64,000 nucleotides of DNA, from NCBI GenBank assembly GCA_030750975.1, contig JASMHC010000014.1, positions 310,001 to 374,000 of the forward strand, written 5' to 3'. The DNA is from Paracoccaceae bacterium. Lineage in GTDB: Bacteria > Pseudomonadota > Alphaproteobacteria > Rhodobacterales > Rhodobacteraceae. The notes beneath the pieces are model-generated. The model saw nothing but the letters and a program-made list of their open reading frames with translations. It made no database searches and was not told the origin of the DNA. Numbering within the stretch: position 1 is the first letter of the stretch; the number at the start of each line of letters is the position of its first letter. Below are positions 7,506 through 17,335 of this stretch, piece after piece. Position numbers and translations under genes: made by a program.

Positions 7506-9014
7506 ATGGATAGACCGAACATATTGTTTGTCATGGCCGATCAGATGTCGGCCAAGGCCCTGCCCTTTTACGGCCATCCGGTTGTCAAGGCGCAGACCCT
7601 GACGCGGCTGGCCAATGAGGGCGTGGTGTTTCAGAACGCCTATTGCAACGCACCGCTTTGCGGGCCGTCGCGAACCTCGATGATGACGGGGCGGCTGCCG
7701 TCACGGGTGGGCGGATATGACAACGCGCATGATTTTTCCTCGGCCCATCCGACATTTGCCCATTACCTGCGCCTTGGCGGCTATCGCACCTGTCTTTCGG
7801 GCAAGATGCATTTCACCGGACCCGACCAGTTGCACGGCTACGAGGAACGCCTGACCACCGACATTTACCCCTCGGATTTCGGCTGGACGCCAAACTGGGC
7901 CGATCCTGACGCCAAGGTCCGCTTTCAGGACATGCAGAATGTGCAAGAGGTCGGCCCCTGCCTGCGGTCGTTGCAGATGGATTATGACGACGACGTGAAT
8001 ACCAAGGCCATGCGCTGGCTTTATGACCGCGCCCGCGACGGCGCAGAGCAGCCGTTCATGCTGACGGTGTCTTTTACCTCGCCCCATGACCCTTACGTGG
8101 CGCGGCCCGAGTTCTGGGACATGTATGACGAGGATCAGATTGACCTGCCCAGGGTGCCGCCCATCGCGCTGACGGAAAAAGATGCCCATTCCGCCCGGCT
8201 GCACACCCATTACGCAATCGGCGAGGCTGAAATCAGCGCGGCCGATATCCGCCGCACCCGCCACGGCTATTACGCATCAATCGAATATGTCGACAGCAAG
8301 CTGGCCGAACTGGTGAAGGTGCTGGAAGAGACGGGCCTGAAGGACAACACGATCCTGATCTTTGCCTCGGACCACGGCGACATGATGGGCGAGCGGGGGA
8401 TGTATTACAAGAAATGCTTCTTTGAATGGTCCGCCCGCGTGCCGCTGATCGTCTGGGCACCGGGTCGGATTGATCGCGGCCGCGTGGCTGAAACCGTGTC
8501 ACTGGTGGATATCCTGCCAACCTTTGCCGATCTGTCGGGCGTCAGCGACGAGGTGCTGGAAACCGACGGCACGTCGCTGCTGCCTTTGCTGGCAGGCCAG
8601 AGCATCGCCCCCCGTGCGGTCGCCGGGGAATACCTGTCCGAAGGGGTGTCCGAGCCGACCTTCATGCTGGTGCGCGGCCGGATGAAACTGTTTTACAGCG
8701 AAACCGACCCGCCCTTGCTGTTCGATCTTGACGCAGACCCGGACGAGCTGACCAATCTGGCCGCTAATCCGGCCTATGCCGACACGCTGGCCGAGCTTGA
8801 GACCATCGCCCACGCGCAATGGGACGCAAAGGCTTTGAAGCGGCAGATCATCGACGATCAAAACCGCCGCCGACTGGTCAACCGCGCCCATGGGATCGGC
8901 AAGCGGCCCCATTGGGATTACCAGCCGGTCGAGGATGCCAGCCAGCAATATGTCCGCGCGGGCCGCTGGACGGTCGAGGTCGAGGCCGAGGCGCATCTGG
9001 ATGTGAATAACTAA
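7506..9014 (+). CDS. betC: Choline-sulfatase
   Basis: A 502-residue type I sulfatase that hydrolyses choline-O-sulfate to choline and sulfate, feeding glycine-betaine synthesis and sulfur supply. The sulfatase signature CGPSR places the cysteine that is converted to formylglycine at residue 52. Metal-binding Asp12 in the N-terminal NILFVMADQ and the FASDHGDMMGERGMYYKK segment are present. The stretch TGPDQLHGYEERLTTDIYPS and the C-terminal choline-sulfatase tail are typical of BetC rather than generic arylsulfatases. betI, betA and betB are not adjacent. The TAA stop codon is the first three bases of the palindromic repeat at 9012. Confidence 0.9.
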   Translation: MDRPNILFVMADQMSAKALPFYGHPVVKAQTLTRLANEGVVFQNAYCNAPLCGPSRTSMMTGRLPSRVGGYDNAHDFSSAHPTFAHYLRLGGYRTCLSGKMHFTGPDQLHGYEERLTTDIYPSDFGWTPNWADPDAKVRFQDMQNVQEVGPCLRSLQMDYDDDVNTKAMRWLYDRARDGAEQPFMLTVSFTSPHDPYVARPEFWDMYDEDQIDLPRVPPIALTEKDAHSARLHTHYAIGEAEISAADIRRTRHGYYASIEYVDSKLAELVKVLEETGLKDNTILIFASDHGDMMGERGMYYKKCFFEWSARVPLIVWAPGRIDRGRVAETVSLVDILPTFADLSGVSDEVLETDGTSLLPLLAGQSIAPRAVAGEYLSEGVSEPTFMLVRGRMKLFYSETDPPLLFDLDADPDELTNLAANPAYADTLAELETIAHAQWDAKALKRQIIDDQNRRRLVNRAHGIGKRPHWDYQPVEDASQQYVRAGRWTVEVEAEAHLDVNN

Positions 9015-9128
9015 AGCGTTTCGAGATCAACTTGAGACGCGAAGTTGATTTCGAAACGCCCGCAACGCCATTAAGTATCGCGCGTTTCGCCAGATTGTTG
9101 AGACTTAACAATATGACGAAACGCTTTA
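9012..9128. repeat. Palindromic intergenic repeat, dimer (copy 3)
   Basis: A 117-bp element with perfect 12-bp terminal inverted repeats TAAAGCGTTTCG. It contains two hairpins in tandem. The first pairs GCGTTTCGAGATCAACTT with AAGTTGATTTCGAAACGC around GAGACGCG; the second pairs GCGTTTCG and ATTGTT with AACAAT and CGAAACGC. The first TAA is the betC stop codon. It is closely similar to the copy at 52445-52561. Confidence 0.9.
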
Positions 9129-9245
9129 GCCGCTGGCGGGTATTGAAACCGCAATCCAAAGGTCAGGGGCGAAGTTGCCCTATGCAGTCCGGTTTTGGGC
9201 CGCGCACATATCTTATTTGCCCCGGTTGGTAAGTATAGTTACCAA

Positions 9246-9295
9246 TTAAGGCGTCTCAAAAATATCCTGAGACGCGCAGTTGAAGTCAAAACGCC
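9246..9295. repeat. Palindromic intergenic repeat, degenerate monomer (copy 4)
   Basis: This segment shares CCTGAGACGCGCAGTTGA followed by AAACGCC with the core of the dimeric copies (CTTGAGACGCGAAGTTGA then AAACGCC), but the left arm and both outer ends have decayed. It lies 23 bp upstream of the chosen start of the hydroxylase gene at 9319, so it forms part of that gene's leader. Confidence 0.55.
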
Positions 9296-9318
9296 AAAGT
9301 CAAGGTCAGGACAAGCCC

Positions 9319-11232
9319 ATGCAGTTTTATCTCGACGGTTTTCGTGGCGGCGACCCGGACCGCAAGACCGCCGCCCCAAACCGGCGCGATCAAAGCCCGA
9401 ACGCGCCCTTGCCTGAAAAAGTCGATGTGCTGATTGCAGGCACCGGCCCAGCCGGTCTTTGCCTTGCCGCCCAGCTTGCGCAATTTCCCGAAATTGACAC
9501 GATGATTGTCGAATCCAGCCCCCGCAACATCACCAAAGGCAAGGCCGACGGGATCAACACCCGCACGATGGAAATGTTTCAGGCCTTCGGTTTCGCCGAT
9601 AAGGTGAAGCGCGAAAGCTATTGGGTGAACCAGACCGCGTTCTGGGTGCCGGATCCCGACAAACCCAATCATATCAAACGGTTCGGACGGGTTCAGGACG
9701 TCGCTGACGACAGCTCGGAAATGCCGCATATCCTGATCAATCAGGCGCGGCTACACCAGTTGTTTCTGGATGTGATGATGGATTCTCCGTCGCGCCTTGC
9801 CCCCGATTACAGCTGGTCGGTCACGGATGTGCAGATAGAACCCAAAACCGACGACCATCCGGTCACGGTCACATTGGAAGACACCGGCGTTGATTGGGGC
9901 CAGACCCGCACCGTCCGGGCCAATTATGTGGTCGGCTGCGACGGGGCACGTTCGAATGTGCGCCGCGCCATTGGCGGTTCGCTTCAGGGCGACGCAGCGC
10001 ATCAGGCCTGGGGTGTGATGGACATTCTTGCCAATACCGATTTCCCCGATATCCGCCAGAAATGCCTGATCGCCTCGCAAGATCAGGGCAATGTGCTGAT
10101 CCTGCCGCGCGAAGGCGGCTATCTGTTCAGGATGTATGTCGAACTTGACAAGCTGAACGAAGACGAGCGTGTCACCGACCGCGACCTGACCCGCGAAGAT
10201 ATCATCGCCGCCGCCAACCGGATCATGTCCCCCTACCGGATCGACGTGAAAGAAACCGTCTGGTGGTCAATCTACGAGATCGGCCACCGGATGACCGACC
10301 GGTTCGACGATGTGCCCGCCCATCAGGCGGCCACCCGCACCCCGCGCGTCTTTACCGCCGGAGACGCCTGCCACACCCATTCACCCAAGGCCGGTCAGGG
10401 GATGAATGTCTCGATGCAGGATACATTCAACCTGGGCTGGAAACTGGCCCATGTGCTTACGGGCCGTGCCCCGAAAACCCTGCTGCACAGCTATTCCAGC
10501 GAACGCTGGCGCGAAGCGAAACGCCTTGTCGACACCGATCATGAATGGGCGCGGATCATGTCGGCCCCCGCCGGATCGACCGCAATCGATGACGGGCAAG
10601 AGCCGCGCTTTGTGCGGGCGTTCAAGGAAAACCTGGAATTCACCGGCGGCACAGCGGTTCATTACGACCCGTCCAGCCTGATCGCCGCGCCGACCCATCA
10701 ATCGCTGGCCCGCGGCGAGATTATCGGCAAACGCTTCCACTCGGCCCCGGTCGTGCGCCTTGCGGATGCCCGGCAGATGCAACTGGGCCACGCGGCAACG
10801 GCGGATGGCCGCTGGCGTCTTTACGCCTTCGCGGGGCGGGATCACACAAGCCTGGTCCAACTGACCGGCTGGCTGGAGAACGATACCGCCTCGCCTGTCC
10901 GGAAATACACAAGGGACGGCGAAGATATTGACGGCTTTCTCGACATCCGCGCGGTCTTTCCCGAAACCTTCGACGCGCTGGATTTCGCCGCCATGCCGGA
11001 CCTGCTGAAACCGCGGAAAGGCAGGCTTGGGCTGATGGATTACGAAAAGGTCTTCTGCACCGACCACAAGGGCGCGGGCGATATCTATGACATGCGCGGG
11101 ATCGATCGCGATCAGGGCTGCATGGTGCTGGTGCGACCCGATCAATATGTGGCCCATGTATTGCCGTTAAGCGCGGGCGCGGAACTTGGCGCATTCTTCG
11201 ATGCGATCTATGGGCAAGCGCCGTCTCGTTGA
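9319..11232 (+). CDS. FAD-dependent aromatic hydroxylase, 3-hydroxybenzoate 4-monooxygenase (MobA)-like
   Basis: A 637-residue class A flavin monooxygenase that hydroxylates a phenolic ring with NADPH and oxygen. The start at 9319 gives MQFYLDGFRGG, matching the N terminus of 3-hydroxybenzoate 4-monooxygenase as I remember it. FAD motifs are GTGPAGLCLAA near residue 38, VVGCDGARSNVRRAIG near 210 and FTAGDACHTHSPKAGQGMN near 350. The C-terminal third is the thioredoxin-like domain of the phenol 2-monooxygenase family, ending in VRPDQYVAHVLPL. Close similarity in the GNVLILPREGGYLFR region supports MobA, but other phenols are possible. No ring-cleavage genes are adjacent, which weakens the pathway assignment. 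Confidence 0.83.
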   Translation: MQFYLDGFRGGDPDRKTAAPNRRDQSPNAPLPEKVDVLIAGTGPAGLCLAAQLAQFPEIDTMIVESSPRNITKGKADGINTRTMEMFQAFGFADKVKRESYWVNQTAFWVPDPDKPNHIKRFGRVQDVADDSSEMPHILINQARLHQLFLDVMMDSPSRLAPDYSWSVTDVQIEPKTDDHPVTVTLEDTGVDWGQTRTVRANYVVGCDGARSNVRRAIGGSLQGDAAHQAWGVMDILANTDFPDIRQKCLIASQDQGNVLILPREGGYLFRMYVELDKLNEDERVTDRDLTREDIIAAANRIMSPYRIDVKETVWWSIYEIGHRMTDRFDDVPAHQAATRTPRVFTAGDACHTHSPKAGQGMNVSMQDTFNLGWKLAHVLTGRAPKTLLHSYSSERWREAKRLVDTDHEWARIMSAPAGSTAIDDGQEPRFVRAFKENLEFTGGTAVHYDPSSLIAAPTHQSLARGEIIGKRFHSAPVVRLADARQMQLGHAATADGRWRLYAFAGRDHTSLVQLTGWLENDTASPVRKYTRDGEDIDGFLDIRAVFPETFDALDFAAMPDLLKPRKGRLGLMDYEKVFCTDHKGAGDIYDMRGIDRDQGCMVLVRPDQYVAHVLPLSAGAELGAFFDAIYGQAPSR

Positions 11233-11299
11233 CCCAAATCAAGGCTGTTTTTGCCAGCCCTGATAGGCTTTGCGCCGACCCGACGAACGAGGCGCGACC

Positions 11300-13681
11300 A
11301 TGACCGATCAATCCGAAGTCCTGTTTTTTGAAACCCTGCGGCGCGACGACGTGGCCCTTGTCGGCGGCAAGAATTCGTCTTTGGGCGAAATGGTGCAGGA
11401 ATTGGGCGGCCTTGGCATTTCGGTCCCGCCCGGTTTTGCCACCACCTCGGATGCGTTCCGCCGGTACATGGCGGACAACGATCTGAACGGTCTGGTGGAT
11501 CGCCAGATGGCACGGCTTGATCAGGGCAAGACCACATTGTCCGAAGCCGGAGAAACCATCCGCGCCGCCATTGCGGCGGGCGACTGGCCGGACAGCACCG
11601 CAAAAGCCATCCGCAGCGCCTACCAAGAGCTTTCCAGACGGGCCGGCCAAACCGACCTGTCGGTCGCCGTCCGCTCAAGCGCCACGGCGGAAGACCTGCC
11701 CGAGGCCAGCTTTGCCGGTCAGCAGGAAACCTATCTGAACGTGACCGGAGAAGAGGACCTTCTGACCGCCTGCCGCAATTGCTATGCCTCGCTGTTCACC
11801 GACAGGGCGATCACCTATCGCAAGGTGCAGGGGTTCGACCACCGGCAGGTGGCCCTTTCGGTCGGGGTTCAGCAGATGGTGCGGTCGGATATTGGCGGTT
11901 CGGGCGTGATGTTTTCCATCGACACCGAAACCGGCTTTGACAAGGTGATCCTGATCAACGCGGCCTGGGGTCTGGGCGAAAACGTCGTGCAGGGCGCTGT
12001 GACGCCGGACGAATTTCAGGTCTACACGCCGTTTCTGGACAACACCGCCTTGCGTCCGGTGATCGAAAAGAAACTCGGCGCGAAAGAGATCAAGATGATC
12101 TACGCCACCGGTCGTGACGGGCCGGTGCGCAATGTGGCGACCTCAAAGGCCGAGCGTGGACAATTCGTGCTGTCGGATGACGAGGTGCTGGAACTGGCCC
12201 GTCAGGCGGCGACCATTCAGGCGCATTACGGCCTTCCAATGGATATGGAATGGGCGCGCGACGGCATCACCGGCAAGCTTTATATCGTTCAGGCACGGCC
12301 AGAAACCGTACAATCGCGCACATCCGCCGGAGCGGTGAAAAGCTTTACCATCGGCGATCACGGACCGGCGATTGTCACCGGTCTGTCGGTCGGCCAGCAG
12401 ATTGCCACCGGGCGTGTTTGCCTGATCGAGAACGTCCGCGATATTGACCGGTTTGTCGATGGCGGTGTTCTGGTCACATCAACCACCGATCCCGATTGGG
12501 TGCCGATCATGAAACGGGCCTCGGCCATTGTCACCGATCACGGCGGCCGCACCAGCCACGCGGCCATTGTCAGCCGCGAACTTGGGGTGCCGGCAATCGT
12601 CGGCTGTGGCGATGCCACGCATATCCTGCATGACGGTCAGGACATCACCGTCAGCTGCGCCGAAGGCGACGAAGGCTATGTCTACGAGGGTATTTCAAGC
12701 TTTGAGGTCGAAGACCTCGATCTTGAGCATGTGCCCGAGACCCGGACCCGCATCATGCTCAACCTTGCCAACCCGGCCACCGCCTCGCGCTGGTGGCGCC
12801 TGCCTGCGGCGGGGGTTGGCCTTGCGCGGATGGAATTCGTGATTTCCAACGCGATCAAGGTCCATCCCAAGGCGTTGATCCATTTCGACACGCTGCGCGA
12901 CGAAACGGTGCGGGCGGAAATCGAGGAACTGACCAAAGGCTATGACGACAAATCCGAATATTTTGTCGAGCAACTGGCCCTTGGCCTGTCCCGCATTGCC
13001 GCTGTTGCCTATCCCAATCCGATGATCCTGCGGATGAGCGATTTCAAAACCAACGAATATGCCGATTTGCTGGGCGGGCGGGCCTTTGAACCGGTCGAGG
13101 CCAACCCGATGATCGGCTGGCGCGGGGCTTCGCGCTATTACGATCCGGGCTATGCCGATGGCTTCCGGCTGGAATGCCGCGCCGTGCAGCGGCTGCGCAA
13201 GACCATGGGCTTTGACAATGTGACCGTGATGATCCCCTTCTGCCGCACCCCGGACGAAGCCGACCGTGTATTGGCGGTCATGGCCAATGAGGGGCTGACG
13301 CGCGGCGAAGACGGGCTTGAGGTTTACGTCATGTGCGAAGTGCCCTCGAACGTCATTCTGGCCGAGCAATTCGCCAAGCGCTTTGACGGGTTCTCGATCG
13401 GGTCCAACGACCTGACACAGCTGACGCTTGGCATCGACCGCGACAGCGACCAGCTGGCGGGATTGTTCAACGAACGCGACGAGGCGGTTCTTTGGATGAT
13501 CCGCTCGGTGATCGAAAAGGCCCATGCGGCGGGGGTGAAGGTCGGGCTGTGCGGTCAGGCCCCGTCGAATTACCCCGAATTTGCGCGGCTGCTGGTTCAG
13601 GCGGGGATCGATTCAATCTCGGTCACGCCGGACAGTTTCCTGCAAGTGAAAGATCACGTCGCCGCCGCGGAAAAAGGCTGA
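11300..13681 (+). CDS. ppsA: Phosphoenolpyruvate synthase
   Basis: A 793-residue PEP synthase converting pyruvate, ATP and water to PEP, AMP and phosphate, the entry to gluconeogenesis from three-carbon acids. The N-terminal ATP-binding domain starts with VALVGGKNSSLGEMV. The phosphorylated His420 lies in the mobile-domain signature DHGGRTSHAAIVS. The C-terminal TIM barrel carries the SIGSNDLTQLTLGIDRDS signature and the catalytic Cys751 (GLCGQAPS). The length matches the E. coli type. The ATG at 11300 is chosen over an upstream in-frame TTG because GAGG lies 8 bp before it. It stands alone, 67 bp after the hydroxylase gene. Confidence 0.95.
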   Translation: MTDQSEVLFFETLRRDDVALVGGKNSSLGEMVQELGGLGISVPPGFATTSDAFRRYMADNDLNGLVDRQMARLDQGKTTLSEAGETIRAAIAAGDWPDSTAKAIRSAYQELSRRAGQTDLSVAVRSSATAEDLPEASFAGQQETYLNVTGEEDLLTACRNCYASLFTDRAITYRKVQGFDHRQVALSVGVQQMVRSDIGGSGVMFSIDTETGFDKVILINAAWGLGENVVQGAVTPDEFQVYTPFLDNTALRPVIEKKLGAKEIKMIYATGRDGPVRNVATSKAERGQFVLSDDEVLELARQAATIQAHYGLPMDMEWARDGITGKLYIVQARPETVQSRTSAGAVKSFTIGDHGPAIVTGLSVGQQIATGRVCLIENVRDIDRFVDGGVLVTSTTDPDWVPIMKRASAIVTDHGGRTSHAAIVSRELGVPAIVGCGDATHILHDGQDITVSCAEGDEGYVYEGISSFEVEDLDLEHVPETRTRIMLNLANPATASRWWRLPAAGVGLARMEFVISNAIKVHPKALIHFDTLRDETVRAEIEELTKGYDDKSEYFVEQLALGLSRIAAVAYPNPMILRMSDFKTNEYADLLGGRAFEPVEANPMIGWRGASRYYDPGYADGFRLECRAVQRLRKTMGFDNVTVMIPFCRTPDEADRVLAVMANEGLTRGEDGLEVYVMCEVPSNVILAEQFAKRFDGFSIGSNDLTQLTLGIDRDSDQLAGLFNERDEAVLWMIRSVIEKAHAAGVKVGLCGQAPSNYPEFARLLVQAGIDSISVTPDSFLQVKDHVAAAEKG

Positions 13682-13745
13682 TCCCCTTCCCTTCGCGCAT
13701 TTACCCTGTAGAAACGAAGACGTGGCTTCCTGCCGCGGGGGTATC

Positions 13746-15713
13746 ATGCGCGACTATGTAAAATTTCTGACCGGATTGATGGTGGTAATGCTGGGCTTGC
13801 TGCCGCCAATTGCACGGGCGCAGCAGGATAATGCCGTGCCGCTGGCCGATCCGTCCATGGCAATGAACCTGTCGCAAATCAGCGATTGGAGCCCGGCCCA
13901 CCCGTTCATCAACCTTGCCAGAACCGCCCGAGCCTGGGAAGGGCATCTGCCTGGCCAATGGGGCGGGATCAGCAATCAGGAACTGCGCGATCAGGGCTAT
14001 GTCGATGATCAGGGCTGGCCGATTGCGGTTCCGGACGAGGCGCGGTTTCTGGCTTCGCTAATTTTGGTGGATCAGCCGACGGATCAGACCTCGGTCGCGG
14101 GGCGCTATCGTGTCACCTATTCCGGCGATGCCAAGGTCAACCTGTCGCTGGCCGCCCGTGTGATCCGCCGTGCCGAAAACGAGATTTGGTTCGAATTCCC
14201 GACCGGGGCCACCGGGCCGGTGATGATCGAAGTCTCGGACATGGACCCGGCGAACCCGTTGCGCGATCTGGCGATTGTCCATGAACGCAATATCCCGGCA
14301 TATGAGCTTGGCGCGCAATTCAACCCCGATTTCGTCCGGCGTATCCGCGATTTCCGGGTGTTGCGCTTCATGAACTGGATGCGGACCAACGGATCAACGG
14401 TCAGAACCTGGCAGGAGCTGCCCGAGATCGGGGATTATACCTATTCCGGCGGTGTCCCGCTTCAGGTGATGGTCGATCTGGCCAATCTGGTCGGGGCCGA
14501 TCCGTGGTTCACCCTGCCGCATCTGTCCGACGACGACCTGATCCGCCGCTATGCGCAATCGGTGAAAGACCGGCTGGACCCCGACCTGAAGGCCTATGTC
14601 GAATTTTCCAACGAGCTTTGGAATTTCGGCTTCGCACAGGCCAAATGGGCGCAGGCCCAGGCGCAAGAGCGTTGGGGCCGCCGTGCCGGTGGCGAAGGCT
14701 GGCTAGAGTTCGCAGGACTGCGGGCAGCGCAGGTTGCGATGATTTTCAGCGACGTATTCGGGGCCGAGGCTGACGACCGGCTGACCAATGTGATCGCGGT
14801 ACAGGCGGCTTCGCCCGGGCGGTCACGGGCACAACTGGAAGGCCGCAACCTGATCGACGAATTGGGCGGGTCAACGGCGCAGTATTTCGATGCCTATGCG
14901 CTGACGGGCTATTTGTGGCTGTCGATGGACAGCGGCCAGACCGCCCCGACCGTGCGGCGCTGGATGGCGCAAGGGGACGAGGATTTCGTCTTTGACCAGT
15001 TGGCGGCGAACCTGCGGGCCGGTGCCCTGCGCGCCCAAATCACCGGTTACTGGCCCGAGCATTACAGTTTTGCCAATGCAAACGGGTTGGAAATGATCAT
15101 GTATGAAGGTGGCACCCATGTGATCCAGCCCTATGACGAGCCGCGCGACGACGAGGTGATCGCCCTGCTGAACCGGTTCAACTATAGCCCGCAGATGGAT
15201 GCGCTTTATCTCGAGCTTCTCGATGGCTGGGCCGGGGCGGGCGGCAAACTGTTCAACCCGTATCTGGCCTTTTACACACCGGGCCGTCACGGCGCCTGGG
15301 GGCATCTGCGGCATCTGGACGATCAGACCGGCCGCTGGGATATTCTTTTGGCCCATAACCGGCGCCCCTCGAAGCTGAACGAAACCCGCGAACCGGACGC
15401 TTTCAAACAGGGCCGCATCGTCACCGGCGGCAGTGGCGATATCATCGGCACCGCGTTTGACGACATCCTGACCGGAGGCGACGGGGACGATCTGTTCGTG
15501 CCGAAATCCGGCCGCGATCTGGTGCATGGCGGCGACGGGGTGGACCAGTTGATGCTGGACGGAACCATGGCCCGGATATCTTTCAAGGTTGACGGCGATC
15601 TGATCACCGCCCGAAATGGTGACAGCCAAGTCACCTTCAAAGGCATCGAATACCTGCTGTTTGCCGGTGATAATTTCGCCCTGGCCACCAGCGATATCCC
15701 CGGTGCGCGTTGA
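13746..15713 (+). CDS. Secreted glycoside-hydrolase-like protein with RTX-type calcium repeats
   Basis: A 655-residue exported protein. Residues 1-24 form a signal peptide (MRDYVKFLTGLMVVMLGLLP, cleaved near ARA). The central 400 residues look like a clan GH-A (beta/alpha)8 barrel: E290 in VEFSNELWN fits the Asn-Glu acid/base and E454 in MIMYEGGTHV fits the nucleophile, 164 residues apart. The C terminus has two or three nonapeptide-like repeats (GGSGDIIGTAFDDILTGGDG, then HGGDGVDQ) that bind calcium and often go with type I secretion. The next gene is a polysaccharide flippase, so a role in trimming or releasing an exported glycan is inferred. Substrate unknown; the fold assignment is by eye. 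Confidence 0.65.
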   Translation: MRDYVKFLTGLMVVMLGLLPPIARAQQDNAVPLADPSMAMNLSQISDWSPAHPFINLARTARAWEGHLPGQWGGISNQELRDQGYVDDQGWPIAVPDEARFLASLILVDQPTDQTSVAGRYRVTYSGDAKVNLSLAARVIRRAENEIWFEFPTGATGPVMIEVSDMDPANPLRDLAIVHERNIPAYELGAQFNPDFVRRIRDFRVLRFMNWMRTNGSTVRTWQELPEIGDYTYSGGVPLQVMVDLANLVGADPWFTLPHLSDDDLIRRYAQSVKDRLDPDLKAYVEFSNELWNFGFAQAKWAQAQAQERWGRRAGGEGWLEFAGLRAAQVAMIFSDVFGAEADDRLTNVIAVQAASPGRSRAQLEGRNLIDELGGSTAQYFDAYALTGYLWLSMDSGQTAPTVRRWMAQGDEDFVFDQLAANLRAGALRAQITGYWPEHYSFANANGLEMIMYEGGTHVIQPYDEPRDDEVIALLNRFNYSPQMDALYLELLDGWAGAGGKLFNPYLAFYTPGRHGAWGHLRHLDDQTGRWDILLAHNRRPSKLNETREPDAFKQGRIVTGGSGDIIGTAFDDILTGGDGDDLFVPKSGRDLVHGGDGVDQLMLDGTMARISFKVDGDLITARNGDSQVTFKGIEYLLFAGDNFALATSDIPGAR

Positions 15714-15814
15714 CGGCGCGGCCCCCAGTCGCGTAGACAGATCAAAAAGTTAACAAGTGTCCCCGCCAATTCTGCGGGGTTACGGGGCATCCAGTAGAAT
15801 CGGAACCGGGCAGC

Positions 15815-17176
15815 ATGATCAAATCGCTATGGGCCAAGATAACCGGCGCCAGCATCCTGCAAAAGGCGGCGCGCACCACGGCCTATACCGTGATCAATTT
15901 CGGCTCGAGCCAGCTGATCCGGCTGCTGTCCAACCTTGTTCTGACACGCCTTTTGTTCCCCGAAGCCTTCGGGATCATGGCCCTGTCGGGGCTGCTGCTG
16001 ACCGCGCTCAGCCAGTTCTCGGATGTGGGCATAAAAACCTCGATCATCCGCAGCGAGCGGGGCGAGGATCAGGTGTTTCTCGATACCGCATGGTCGCTGA
16101 AGGTCGTCCGGGGTGTCTTCCTGTTCGCCATGGCATGGCTGCTGAGCTATCCGATGTCGATCCTTTATGGCGATCCGATCTTTACCAAAATCGTTCCGAT
16201 GATGGCGATTATCCTGATTGTCGAGGGGCTTTTGCCGACATCGGTCGATCTGGCCTATCGCCACATGGAAATGGGCCGCCTGACCGCGCTTGAAATCGGT
16301 GCGAACCTGATCACCGTCATATCGATGATTTTCTTTTCCTGGCTGACCGGCGATGTCTGGGGTCTGGCCTACGGCACCGTGCTTGGGGCGATCGGCAAGT
16401 TCATCCTGTTCAAGATCTTCCTGCCCGGCCACGGGAATTCCTTTGTCTTCGAACGCCCCGCCATGCGAGAGCTGCTGACCTTCGGCATCTGGATTTTCCC
16501 CAGCACCATCGCAACCTTCATCGCCATGCAGTCCGACAAGTTTCTGCTGGGCATCTACGTGTCGCTGGAAACGCTTGGCATCTACAATATCGGCTATTTC
16601 CTTGCCAGCTTCCCGCTGATGCTGGCGCAGACTTTGGGCGGGCGGGTGATGACCTCGTTCTATCGCAACTCGCCGCCCGGTGAATCGGCGGCGAATTTCA
16701 ACCGTATCCGAAAACTGATCTTTGTTGCCTTTGGCGGGTTAAGCGTTTCCATCATCGTGCTGGTGCTGATCGGCGGCTGGCTGGTCGCGTTTCTTTACGA
16801 CGACCGCTATCTGGAAGCGGGGGTGATGCTGGTGACGCTGACCTCGATGCATATCCTGCAAATTCACCAAATCCCCTATCAGCATGCGGTGCTCGGGCTT
16901 GGCTCGTCGCGGCAGTATTTCACCCTGATCGCGGTCAAGGCTTTGGCGATGATTTCCTGTATCTGGCTGGGTCTGGAATTTTTCGGCCTGCTTGGCGGCA
17001 TCATCGGCCAGGGCGTGGCTTTCGTGATCTCTTACCCTGCGTCGCTGTTCTATGCGATCCGGATGAAGGTCTGGGATCCGCTGTTCGACATCTTCCTGTT
17101 TGCCGTCGCGGCTGTGATCACCTCGACCGCGTGGTTTCTGTATTCCGACCAAATGCAAAGCCTGATTGGTTACTGA
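15815..17176 (+). CDS. Polysaccharide flippase (Wzx/MOP superfamily)
   Basis: A 453-residue integral membrane protein of the oligosaccharidyl-lipid flippase family, which moves lipid-linked oligosaccharides across the inner membrane. About 12 hydrophobic helices are spread over the whole length. The N-terminal TTAYTVINFGSSQLIRLLSN and LVLTRLLFPEAFGIMALSG segments are typical of Wzx/RfbX-type proteins. It begins 101 bp after the glycosidase-like gene and ends about 160 bp before the PKS gene, in the same direction. Together with the glycosyltransferase at 23779 and the Wzz-like gene at 30254 it frames the biosynthetic operon, suggesting that the product is linked to a surface glycan; this link is an inference. 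Confidence 0.87.
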   Translation: MIKSLWAKITGASILQKAARTTAYTVINFGSSQLIRLLSNLVLTRLLFPEAFGIMALSGLLLTALSQFSDVGIKTSIIRSERGEDQVFLDTAWSLKVVRGVFLFAMAWLLSYPMSILYGDPIFTKIVPMMAIILIVEGLLPTSVDLAYRHMEMGRLTALEIGANLITVISMIFFSWLTGDVWGLAYGTVLGAIGKFILFKIFLPGHGNSFVFERPAMRELLTFGIWIFPSTIATFIAMQSDKFLLGIYVSLETLGIYNIGYFLASFPLMLAQTLGGRVMTSFYRNSPPGESAANFNRIRKLIFVAFGGLSVSIIVLVLIGGWLVAFLYDDRYLEAGVMLVTLTSMHILQIHQIPYQHAVLGLGSSRQYFTLIAVKALAMISCIWLGLEFFGLLGGIIGQGVAFVISYPASLFYAIRMKVWDPLFDIFLFAVAAVITSTAWFLYSDQMQSLIGY

Positions 17177-17335
17177 TCGGAAACAATAACGCCCACAGGC
17201 TTGCTTATTTTCCAATCCGAGGACACCATGTGCCCGGGTTAAAAAGGTGATTAAGTGTGAATGTTTCCCCAAAAGTGCCCCAAAAAGTCCTTTTTTGAAC
17301 AATAGGAAACAAACAAAGTCAGCAGTGAGTGAAAA

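Noticed and set aside
17220-17335. Possible terminator or attenuator before the PKS gene (AAAAAG-TCC-TTTTTT and CCCCAAAAGTG repeats)
   Set aside because: The stem would be only A-T pairs and too weak for intrinsic termination; no leader peptide or alternative pairing could be defined.
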